Assembly (NCBI RefSeq): GCF_001005725.1
Contig: NZ_LBIC01000001.1
Location: 832,501 to 896,500 of the forward strand
Reading direction: 5' to 3'
DNA: 64,000 bases
DNA from: Sphingobium chungbukense
GTDB taxonomy: Bacteria; Pseudomonadota; Alphaproteobacteria; Sphingomonadales; Sphingomonadaceae
Below are positions 57,475-64,000 of this stretch, piece by piece. The notes under the pieces are model-generated. The model did no database searches. It saw nothing but the letters and a program-made list of their open reading frames with translations, and was not told the DNA's origin. Positions within the stretch are counted from its first letter, which is position 1; each line of letters starts with the position of its first letter. The position numbers and the translations under genes are program-made.

Positions 57475-58488
57475 TCAATAGTCTGCAACAGGCCAGCCAT
57501 CCGCGCCCCAGCGGACCGGCGCGATCCGCAGGGTCGGCGCGCCGTTCACCTGTTTGTCATAGGCGTGATAGACGACATAATCTCTTCCATCCCGGTCATG
57601 CAGCCAGCCCGCATGGCCGGGGCCACGCCAGCGCTGCTGTTCCTGAAGGTCGGCGTGCAGGAAGATGGTGCCGCCACCCTGCATCATCGGGCTGCCGTCC
57701 TTGCCGAGATAGGGCCCGGTGATTGCCTTTGAGCGGCCGATGACGGTGTAGTAGGTGCTGTTCACGCCCTTGCAGCAATAGTCGTAGGACGCCATCAGCC
57801 AATAATAGCCGCCATGGTCGACGATGAAGGGCGCCTCGACCGGAGCCGGGCCGCCTGCGGGGGCGGGGCGGCGGGCGATGGAAATCGGCCGCTCACCGGT
57901 CTTCAGCGGTTTTCCGGTCTTTTTGTCCAGTTCGAACAGCTTGATGCCGGTCCAGAAGCTGCCCAGCGTCAGCCAGTGGCGCCCTTCGCGATCGATGACG
58001 AAATTGGGGTCGATCGCATTATAGTCGTCCGCCTTGGTCGACATGATCACCAGCCCCTCGTCGCGCCAGCCGTAATTCGGCGCCCTGGGGTCGAGCGTGG
58101 GACTGGTGGCGAGGCCGATGGCCGACCGGTTCGAACCGAAGGTCGAGACCGAATAATAGAGCCGGTAGCGGCCATTCACGAAGCTGATGTCGGGCGCCCA
58201 CATGCCGTCGCTGCCGGGAATGGCCTTGGTCGCCCATGCGGGAAGCGCGGTGAAGACCGGACCGCCGGCGGTCCAGTGGATCAGATCCTTTGACGTGCGG
58301 GTCTCGATCAGGCGCTGGCCATGGCCGGTGCTGAAGACGTGATAGGTGTCGCCCTCGCGGATGATGACGGGGTCGTGGGTCGGCGTGAGGTCGCCGGTCA
58401 GACGGCTGTTCAGCGTCTCAGCCCCGGCGACGCTCGCGCAGGCGAGGAGGGCGAGGCTCGCCATTTTCAACATATTTGACAGCGCCAT
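57475..58488 (-). CDS. GH43 endo-alpha-1,5-L-arabinanase
   Basis: The 337-residue protein has a signal peptide (MLKMASLALLACASVAGA) and the arabinanase blocks THDPVIIREGDTYHVFSTGH (catalytic Asp), GMWAPDISFVNGRYRLYYSV, STFGSNRSAIGLATSPTLD and APVEAPFIVDHGGYYWLMAS (acid Glu) followed by YDYCCKG. These match endo-1,5-arabinanases of GH43 and include the conserved FGSNRSAIGLA stretch. It would cut the arabinan backbone to oligomers. It is cotranscribed with the other arabinose genes, with a palindromic repeat on each side. Confidence 0.88.
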   Translation of the reverse strand: MALSNMLKMASLALLACASVAGAETLNSRLTGDLTPTHDPVIIREGDTYHVFSTGHGQRLIETRTSKDLIHWTAGGPVFTALPAWATKAIPGSDGMWAPDISFVNGRYRLYYSVSTFGSNRSAIGLATSPTLDPRAPNYGWRDEGLVIMSTKADDYNAIDPNFVIDREGRHWLTLGSFWTGIKLFELDKKTGKPLKTGERPISIARRPAPAGGPAPVEAPFIVDHGGYYWLMASYDYCCKGVNSTYYTVIGRSKAITGPYLGKDGSPMMQGGGTIFLHADLQEQQRWRGPGHAGWLHDRDGRDYVVYHAYDKQVNGAPTLRIAPVRWGADGWPVADY

Positions 58489-58525
58489 GCAGACTCTCTT
58501 CGACAGCGGTTCTGGGCGTCATGTG

Positions 58526-58585
58526 CTCCTGCGAAGGCAGGAGCCCAGTTCCGCCGTTTCAACGGGGTTCCTGCCTTCGCAGGAA
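58526..58585. repeat. Paired REP-like hairpins
   Basis: CTCCTGC-GAAG-GCAGGAG (58526-58543) and TTCCTGC-CTTC-GCAGGAA (58568-58585) are inverted copies of one repeat unit. They lie in the 166-bp gap between the GH43 arabinanase and GH51 genes. This unit resembles dispersed repeats common in sphingomonad genomes. Confidence 0.75.
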
Positions 58586-58654
58586 CACGGAACCCCTTAA
58601 AAGGGAAGGGAATGGAGCGGACGGCGATTCCACCCTCCGCCCGCTCCAAGGGCT

Positions 58655-60229
58655 TTACTGGACGTCGAGCACCACCACCGATTTGGGCGGCAGGGCGACG
58701 GTCAACACGCCGTTTGCAATCTGCGCGCCGGTGAAGGGGGCGGGCTTCACGACTTGCGGATCGTCGAAGCTGTTGTGCGCATTGATCGCCGAGGCCGTCA
58801 GGATGCGGCCCGACACGCTCGCCGCGTTCAACCCATCCAGCTTCACCGTGACCATGTTGCTCTGGTTGGGATCGAGGTTGGACAGGCCGACATGGACCTT
58901 GCCGTCCTTCGCCCGGACCGCCGATCCGCTGATGGCGGGCATCACGAACCTGTCCTTGTTGTACCAGGGCGTGTCGATGTCGATCGGCAGCACCGTCGCG
59001 TCCTGCCAGGGCTTGTACATCTCGAAGACATGGTAGGTGGGGGTCAGCACCATCTTCCTGCCTTCGGTCAGGATCATCGCCTGGAGCACGTTCACCATCT
59101 GCGCGATGGCGGTCATGCGGACGCGGTCGGCATGTTTGGCGAAAATGTCGAGATGGATCGAGGCGATCAGCGCATCGCGCAGCGTGTTCTGCTGCCGCAG
59201 GAAGCCGGGATGCGTGCCGGGGTCCTGCGCATACCAGGCGCCCCATTCGTCGACGGCGAGGAACACGCGCTTGGCCGGATCATATTTGTCCATGATCGCG
59301 CTATGTCTGGTGATCAGTTCGTCCATGCGCATCGCGCCCGCGAGCGCATCGGCCCAGCCGGTTTCGTCGAAATCGACGGCGGGGGCACGCGGCGGCCAGC
59401 CGCCTGCGGGATGGACATAATAATGGAGCGAGAGCCCGTCGAGCCGGTCGCCCGCCACCCGCATCATCGTCTCGGTCCAATTATAGTCGTCGACATTGGC
59501 ACCGGCCGCGATCTTCAGGATTTTCGTGCCGGCAGGGGCCTTGATGAAGGTGGCGTAGCGGCGCGTCTCGTCCGCCGCGAATTCCGGCCGCATATTGCCG
59601 CCGCACCCCCAAAGTTCGTTGCCGACGCCGAAATAGGGGACGGCCCACGGTTCCTTATGCCCATTCTTGGCGCGCAGGTCCGCAAGGCTGCCCGCCGGGG
59701 CGGTCATATATTCCACCCACTCCGCCATTTCCTGTGGCGTGCCATTGCCGACATTGCCCGCAATATAGGCCTGCGCACCGACCTGGCGCAGCAGTTCGAA
59801 AAATTCGTGGGTGCCCACGCTATTGGGCTCGGTCACGCCGCCCCAATGGGTGTTGACCTTGGTCGGGCGGTCCTTCTTCGGGCCGATGCCCTCGCGCCAG
59901 TGATATTCGTCGGCAAAGCAGCCGCCCGGCCAGCGGATGATCGGCACGGACAGGTTGCGCAGCGCCGCCACGACGTCATTGCGGAAGCCGTTGGTGTTGG
60001 GAATCGACCGGTCATTGCCGACCCACAGGCCGCCATAGATGCCATTCCCCAGATGCTCGGCGAACTGGGTGAAGATCGCCTTGTCATAGGTCGCGCCGGG
60101 CTTGTCGGCATGGAGGGTCGCCGTCGTCGGCTTACCGCCGGTCTGAGCGTTCACGCCGGGCATCCCGCCAGTCATGGCGGTGGCGCAGAGCAGAAGCGCG
60201 GCAGTCGTGCGGCGCAGGGCCTTCATCAT
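58655..60229 (-). CDS. GH51 alpha-N-arabinofuranosidase, exported
   Basis: From ATG 60229 (AGGGAGAG upstream) the protein has 524 residues with a signal peptide ending at VNAQ (29). GH51 hallmarks are FTQFAEHLGNGIYGGLWVGN, IRWPGGCFADEYHWREGIGP, acid/base Glu205 in GVGNELWGCGGN and nucleophile Glu328 in FLAVDEWGAWY, plus the C-terminal beta domain. It releases terminal arabinofuranose from oligosaccharides. The longer frame to 60331 has no ribosome site. It starts 19 bp after the dehydrogenase gene. Confidence 0.92.
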   Translation of the reverse strand: MMKALRRTTAALLLCATAMTGGMPGVNAQTGGKPTTATLHADKPGATYDKAIFTQFAEHLGNGIYGGLWVGNDRSIPNTNGFRNDVVAALRNLSVPIIRWPGGCFADEYHWREGIGPKKDRPTKVNTHWGGVTEPNSVGTHEFFELLRQVGAQAYIAGNVGNGTPQEMAEWVEYMTAPAGSLADLRAKNGHKEPWAVPYFGVGNELWGCGGNMRPEFAADETRRYATFIKAPAGTKILKIAAGANVDDYNWTETMMRVAGDRLDGLSLHYYVHPAGGWPPRAPAVDFDETGWADALAGAMRMDELITRHSAIMDKYDPAKRVFLAVDEWGAWYAQDPGTHPGFLRQQNTLRDALIASIHLDIFAKHADRVRMTAIAQMVNVLQAMILTEGRKMVLTPTYHVFEMYKPWQDATVLPIDIDTPWYNKDRFVMPAISGSAVRAKDGKVHVGLSNLDPNQSNMVTVKLDGLNAASVSGRILTASAINAHNSFDDPQVVKPAPFTGAQIANGVLTVALPPKSVVVLDVQ

Positions 60230-60248
60230 TCTTCTCTCCCTGGGGATT

Positions 60249-61175
60249 TCAGTCGTGAAAAGCGTCGGTGGTTTCCCGCCTGCCGCGCAGGAAGGCGTCG
60301 GCAACCAGGCGTAAAGGGGCGGTGTCCACATCGCTGCGCCCGCCCCGGATCAGCGTGGCGAAGTGGCCGTAGAGGCCGGCATATTCGATATCCTCGCCTT
60401 GTTCGGTGCCGCTGGGCAATTGCAGCACGGCGCCGCCCTGGCTGAGCTTCAGCGTTCCGGCATCGGTTTCGACCAGGATGTCCCAGCTTTGCGGACCGGT
60501 CTGCCGCCAGTCCAGGTCCATATGGATGTCCGCGCCGCTCGTGTCGCGGAAGGCGATGTCGGCGGCGATCGGCGCGGCCCGGTTTTTCGGCAGCACCAGG
60601 GTCGCTTGCCTGAGGAAGAAGGGCCGCGGCAGGATATGGGTGGCTATGGAGAGGGCATTGATCCCCGGATCGAACACGCCAAGGCCGCCCGGTTCCCAGA
60701 TCCATGCCTGCCCAGGATGCCAGACGCGCACATCCTCCCGCCAGATGATGGAGACCTTTTCGATTCGCCGTTCGGCGAGCCAGGCCCGAGCCGGAGCTAC
60801 GCCCGCGGCGAAGCGCGAATGCCAGGCCGCGAACAGGCTGGCGCCGACCTTGTCCGCCTGCGCCTCCAGCGCCGCGACCTCGGCCAGAGTCGCGCCGGGC
60901 GGCTTTTCGAGGAACAGGTGGATGCCGCGCGCCAAGGCCCGAGACGCCAGTTCGTAGCGCACCTGCGGTGGGGTGCAGAGCGCGATGGCGTCGACCGCCG
61001 GCCCTTCGGCCAGCAGCGCGTCGAGGCTGGCGAGATGGGGCACGCCCTCCAGCCCCGCATCCAGCGGGCTGACGGTCGCGACGAGGCTGAAGGCGCCATT
61101 GCCCCGGATCGCGGGGACATGCTGGTCGCGCGCGATCTTGCCGATGCCGACGATGGCGATGCGGATCGGGTCCAT
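60249..61175 (-). CDS. Gfo/Idh/MocA oxidoreductase, L-arabinose/D-galactose 1-dehydrogenase-like
   Basis: The 308-residue protein has an N-terminal Rossmann fold (IRIAIVGIGKIARDQHVPAI), the EKPPG motif with the catalytic-region Lys, and DPGINALSIATHILPRPFFL in the C-terminal domain. Size and sequence style fit the Azospirillum-type L-arabinose 1-dehydrogenase and the related galactose dehydrogenases, which oxidise the sugar to its lactone with NAD(P). It sits 4 bp downstream of the AraD1-family gene in the arabinose operon, which favours arabinose. Confidence 0.8.
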   Translation of the reverse strand: MDPIRIAIVGIGKIARDQHVPAIRGNGAFSLVATVSPLDAGLEGVPHLASLDALLAEGPAVDAIALCTPPQVRYELASRALARGIHLFLEKPPGATLAEVAALEAQADKVGASLFAAWHSRFAAGVAPARAWLAERRIEKVSIIWREDVRVWHPGQAWIWEPGGLGVFDPGINALSIATHILPRPFFLRQATLVLPKNRAAPIAADIAFRDTSGADIHMDLDWRQTGPQSWDILVETDAGTLKLSQGGAVLQLPSGTEQGEDIEYAGLYGHFATLIRGGRSDVDTAPLRLVADAFLRGRRETTDAFHD

Positions 61176-61179
61176 TTTT

Positions 61180-62172
61180 CTACAGGACTTTGACGGCCAC
61201 TTCGACCGGTGCGGCGCGCTTCAGCGGATTGCGCGCCGGCAGGGTGAAGGGGGCGGCGATGATCTCGAACACATCGCCTTCCCGGGTCTGCACGCCGTCG
61301 GTGAACGACAGGGTCGCCGTGCCGAAAAAGTGGACATGCACGTCGCCGGGGCGGCGGAACAGGTCATATTTGAAATGATGCTGTTCGAGATTGGCGAGGC
61401 TGTGCGACATATTGCCCTCGCCCGAGAGGAACGGCCTTTCCCACAGCGTTTCGCCGTTGCGCAGGATGCGGCTCGTGCCCTCGATATGGTCGGGTGCGGG
61501 ACCGGCCAGCAGTTCGGGGCCGAGCGACGCCTGACGCAGCTTGGAATGGGCGAGCCAGAGATAATTATGGCGTTCGGTCACATGGTCGCTGAACTCGTTG
61601 GCGAGCGCGAGGCCGAGGCGATAGGGCTGGCCGTCGGGACCGATGATGTAGATGCCCGCAATCTCCGGCTCCTCGCCGCCATCTTGTGCGAAGGCGGGCA
61701 TGGTCAAAGGATCGGTCGGGGCGACGAGTTGTGAGCCGTCGCCCTTGTAGAACCATTCGGGCTGCTGGCCGACGGTGCCGGGCGCTGGCTTGCCCCCTTC
61801 CAACCCTTCCAGGAACATGCGCATGCTGTCGGTCTTCACCTCAGCGGCCGTGGCTTCGCGGTGCATCTTGTCGCGCCCCTCCGCAGACCCAAGGTGGGTG
61901 AGGCCGGTGCCGGTCAGTTGGACATGGGCGCTGTCCTCATGGTCGATGGGAGCGAGCAGGCGGCCGGCCTCGAACTCGGCGGCAATGTCGATGGCGTCGC
62001 CCTTGGCGATGGCTGCGACCGCGTCGCCCAGCGAAATGCCCCTGGCGATCGCATCCAGCGCCAGCGCACGGATGGTCTCTACACCGACAAGGAAATACGC
62101 GGCATCGCCCTGGGCGGCGATGACGGAACGGGCACCGCTGTCGGCACGGTGCTGCAACAGGCGCAAAGTCAT
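61180..62172 (-). CDS. AraD1-family (FAH superfamily) enzyme of sugar-acid catabolism
   Basis: The 330-residue protein (LTGTGLTHLGSAEGRDKMHR, DGGEEPEIAGIYIIGPDGQP, YRLGLALANEFSDHV and GDVHVHFFGTATLSFTDGVQ) matches the AraD1/GguC-like branch of the fumarylacetoacetate hydrolase fold. Metal-binding Glu/Asp residues are in EEPEIAG and ANEFSDH. Genes of this family sit in arabinose and galactose operons and are thought to act on 2-keto-3-deoxy acids; the precise step is not settled. GGGAGGAG lies upstream of ATG 62172. It is the first large gene of the operon. Confidence 0.8.
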   Translation of the reverse strand: MTLRLLQHRADSGARSVIAAQGDAAYFLVGVETIRALALDAIARGISLGDAVAAIAKGDAIDIAAEFEAGRLLAPIDHEDSAHVQLTGTGLTHLGSAEGRDKMHREATAAEVKTDSMRMFLEGLEGGKPAPGTVGQQPEWFYKGDGSQLVAPTDPLTMPAFAQDGGEEPEIAGIYIIGPDGQPYRLGLALANEFSDHVTERHNYLWLAHSKLRQASLGPELLAGPAPDHIEGTSRILRNGETLWERPFLSGEGNMSHSLANLEQHHFKYDLFRRPGDVHVHFFGTATLSFTDGVQTREGDVFEIIAAPFTLPARNPLKRAAPVEVAVKVL

Positions 62173-62271
62173 GAAAAAATCTCCTCCCGTGCGCCTCTGC
62201 TGGCGCTGGCCAAACTTCGCAAAAAGCTGAATTGTCAGTCATTTGAAGGGTGCCGGACTGACGCGCGGCGT

Positions 62272-62313
62272 CTATTCGCCCTGTCGTTCGAAAGTCGGGG
62301 CTTTATCCGCCAT
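62272..62313 (-). CDS. 13-codon ORF with strong ribosome site at the operon head
   Basis: ATG 62313 is preceded by AAGGAG at ideal distance and is followed by MADKAPTFERQGE and a TAG. It lies between the operator-like element and the AraD1-family gene, about 100 nt before its start. It may be a leader peptide, or the 5' remnant of a lost gene whose ribosome site survived. The 62173-62271 spacer shows no other supported gene. Confidence 0.4.
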   Translation of the reverse strand: MADKAPTFERQGE

Positions 62314-62325
62314 CTGAATCTCCTT

Positions 62326-62343
62326 ATTACTCCGACATATTAC
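62326..62343. promoter_or_regulatory. Operator-like element between the arabinose operon and its regulator
   Basis: ATTACTCCGACATATTAC shares ATTACTCYGAC with the element at 55755. It lies in the divergent region 62314-62412, in a position to control both the operon and the FadR-type regulator. Confidence 0.55.
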
Positions 62344-62412
62344 AGGAAAGCGGTGAAGGCAATGATTGTGTTTCACCTTGCCGGATCGACTGCTAAGGAG
62401 GAGGTGGGAGGC

Positions 62413-63183
62413 ATGGAAATGGCTGAAGAAAAGGGGATTTTGAAAGAGGCTGGCGGCAGCGATGGAGGGGGCGCCAAGGAAGCGCGAGGCCCCGGCCGGC
62501 GTCTGCACGGCGCCATTGCGCACAAGTTGGGGACGGCAATCTTGTCCGGCCAATATGCGCCCGGCGACGTGCTGTCGGGCGAAGTCGCCTTTGCCGAGGA
62601 ACTGGAGGTGTCACGCAGTGCCTATCGCGAGGCGATCCAGGTGCTGACCGCCAAGGGGCTGGTGGAAAGCCGGCCGAAGGCGGGAACGCGCGTGCTGCCC
62701 CGCAACCGCTGGAACCTGCTCGATCCCGAAGTGCTGGCCTGGGCCTTTGCCGGGGAACCGGATGTGCAGTTCGTGCGTGACCTGTTCGAATTGCGCGCGA
62801 TCGTCGAGCCGGCGGCGGCCCGGCTCGCTGCCAAGCGGCGGACCAGGGACGATATCAAGCTGATGAAGGATGCGCTGGCGGCAATGCGCCGCCACACGCT
62901 GGCGACCGAGGCCGGGCGGGCCGCGGACCGCGATTTCCACAATGCGATCCTGAATGCGACGCGTAACGATGCCTTGCAGACGCTGTCGGCCAGCATCGGC
63001 GCTGCCGTCAACTGGACGACCCAGTTCAAGCAGCGTGCCCGTGCCCTGCCGCGCAATCCGATCCCGGACCATGCGCGTGTGTTCGATGCGATCGCGGCCG
63101 GGGATGCGGAGGGAGCGGCCGAGGCAATGGGCGTGCTGGTCGATCTGGCGCTGGAGGATACGGCCAGCGCGATGACGCGGTAA
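62413..63183 (+). CDS. FadR-subfamily GntR regulator of the arabinose locus
   Basis: From ATG 62413 (AAGGAGGAGG upstream) the protein has 256 residues. The GntR winged helix (about 35-95) shows IAHKLGTAILSGQYAPGDVL, EEDLEVSRSAYREAI-like ELEVSRSAYREAIQVLTAKG and LVESRPKAGTRVLPRNRWNL. The FCD ligand domain shows DVQFVRDLFELRAIVEPAAA, DRDFHNAILNATRND and the metal-binding HARVFDAIAAGD. It diverges from the arabinose operon and probably senses a pathway intermediate such as a sugar acid. An earlier ATG at 62362 is possible but has a weaker site. Confidence 0.87.
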   Translation: MEMAEEKGILKEAGGSDGGGAKEARGPGRRLHGAIAHKLGTAILSGQYAPGDVLSGEVAFAEELEVSRSAYREAIQVLTAKGLVESRPKAGTRVLPRNRWNLLDPEVLAWAFAGEPDVQFVRDLFELRAIVEPAAARLAAKRRTRDDIKLMKDALAAMRRHTLATEAGRAADRDFHNAILNATRNDALQTLSASIGAAVNWTTQFKQRARALPRNPIPDHARVFDAIAAGDAEGAAEAMGVLVDLALEDTASAMTR

Positions 63184-63184
63184 A

Positions 63185-63225
63185 CGAAAAAGGCCGGAGC
63201 GGACATGCCGCTCCGGCCTTTTTCG
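63185..63225. terminator. Bidirectional terminator between regulator and MFS gene
   Basis: An 18-bp perfect stem (arms 63185-63202 and 63208-63225, core AAGGCCGGAGCGG) with a 5-nt loop has A-rich and T-rich edges on both sides. It serves the convergent regulator and transporter genes. Confidence 0.92.
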
Positions 63226-63252
63226 TTTTCGGGCAATGCGACCCTCGGTTCT

Positions 63253-64000
63253 TCAGCCGATCTGCTGATCCGGCAGCGCGTGGGTCGGTTTCGACCCCCA
63301 TAGCGCGTAGAAGAGGATGTAGAGTTCGCAGATGGCGGTCAGCAGGAAGCTGGTCTGCAAGCCGAAATGGTCCGCCAGCCAGCCCTGCACCACGACCAGG
63401 GCGCCGCCCGCGATCGCCATGATCAGCAGGCCGGAGCCTTCCTCGGTCAACGGTCCCAGCCCCTTGATGCCCAGCGTGAAGATGGTCGGGAACATGATCG
63501 AATGGAACAGGCCGACCAGGATCAGCGACCACATGGCGACCGGGCCATGGGCGAAGACGGTGATCATCATCACCAAGAACGCGCCGACCGAAAAGGCGGC
63601 CAGCACCTTGCCCGCATCGAACCGCTGCATGATCGCGGAGCCGGCGAAGCGGCCGACCATCATGCCGCCCCAGAGGAAGGTCAGATAGCGTCCGGCTTGC
63701 TCATGGGTCAGGTTGGCGATGTCCGGCTGGCTGACGAAGTTCACGAACAGGTTGGCGACGCCGATTTCCGCGATCAGATAGATGAAGATCGCGGGAATGC
63801 CGAACACGAGATTGCGGTGCGACCAGAGCGAGAGATGCTTGCGGTCCTCCTTGGCGAGGCGGGAGGTTGAGGCGCCCATGTCGGGAAGCGGGAAGCGGGC
63901 GATCACCACCGCCAGCACGACCAGCACCACGGCCACCAGTGCATAGGGCAGCACCACCGACTGGGCGTCGGCCAACCGCTCGGCCTGCGTGAGCACGACC
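63253..64000 (-). CDS. Sugar MFS transporter, fucose/glucose permease-like (partial, N-terminus beyond right edge)
   Basis: About 249 C-terminal residues are visible; the frame remains open to the window edge. Seven membrane segments can be counted, including ALVAVVLVVLAVVIARFPLP, NLVFGIPAIFIYLIAEIGVA, YLTFLWGGMMVGRFAGSAIM and LIMAIAGGALVVVQGWLADH. GVANLFVNFV and FLWGGMMVGRFAG are typical of the FucP/GluP group of proton-linked sugar porters. In this locus L-arabinose or galactose is the likely substrate. Confidence 0.85.
   Translation of the reverse strand, partial: VVLTQAERLADAQSVVLPYALVAVVLVVLAVVIARFPLPDMGASTSRLAKEDRKHLSLWSHRNLVFGIPAIFIYLIAEIGVANLFVNFVSQPDIANLTHEQAGRYLTFLWGGMMVGRFAGSAIMQRFDAGKVLAAFSVGAFLVMMITVFAHGPVAMWSLILVGLFHSIMFPTIFTLGIKGLGPLTEEGSGLLIMAIAGGALVVVQGWLADHFGLQTSFLLTAICELYILFYALWGSKPTHALPDQQIG

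Overview
The window is a high-GC alphaproteobacterial chromosome segment, most likely from a sphingomonad (Sphingomonas/Sphingobium group). The grounds are the two large TonB-dependent receptors with paired catabolic enzymes, the oxidative-type arabinose genes, and codon use rich in G/C third positions. No database search was possible, so genus level is inference.

Left chromosomal flank (1-6934): a beta-propeller phytase gene (cut by the left edge) and a TonB-dependent receptor diverge from a short region holding two Pho-box-like sequences, one facing each gene. This looks like a phosphate-starvation phytate module. An OPT-family transporter, an SGNH hydrolase, hspQ and a tRNA-Ser(CGA) follow.

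Prophage (about 6921-50532, 43.6 kb): a complete temperate siphovirus-type prophage sits in the 3' end of tRNA-Ser. It is bounded by a 16-bp direct repeat (attL 6921-6936, attR 50517-50532). The integrase lies beside attL and an AlpA-like excisionase candidate beside attR. Each end carries iterated CGGGGTAT-type repeats that look like integrase arm sites. Left to right: integrase and small early genes (+); lysis cassette with two holin candidates, GH108 endolysin and overlapping Rz/Rz1 spanins (-); tail fibre, tail tip, tape measure, a gpG/gpGT frameshift pair and tail tube (-); HK97-like connectors, capsid, ClpP-like protease, portal, terminase and HNH nuclease (-). Next come a plus-strand DUF4145 gene, an early operon with replication-type genes and a helicase-methyltransferase fusion (-), and an immunity region with Cro-like and CI-like regulators. 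A plus-strand accessory operon of about 18 small genes then runs to attR. Copies of a palindromic operator (consensus TTGCGATAATCGCAA) lie on both sides of the repressor operon, much like lambda OR and OL. Within that operon, a secreted protein and a HIRAN protein follow the repressor and are the best lysogen-expressed cargo candidates. The accessory operon contains a cytosine-5 DNA methyltransferase split by a run of ten G in its target-recognition region; nine G would restore the frame.

Right chromosomal flank (50533-64000): an L-arabinan/L-arabinose utilisation locus. It encodes a TonB-dependent receptor, an (alpha/alpha)6-type glycoside hydrolase, two GH43 enzymes, a GH51 arabinofuranosidase, an L-arabinose/D-galactose 1-dehydrogenase-like oxidoreductase, an AraD1-family FAH-fold enzyme, a FadR-type GntR regulator, and a sugar MFS transporter cut by the right edge. 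The same ATTACTCYGAC element lies upstream of the receptor and between the regulator and the arabinose operon, suggesting one regulon. The polymer would be cut outside or in the periplasm, imported, hydrolysed to arabinose and oxidised. The later pathway steps are not in the window.
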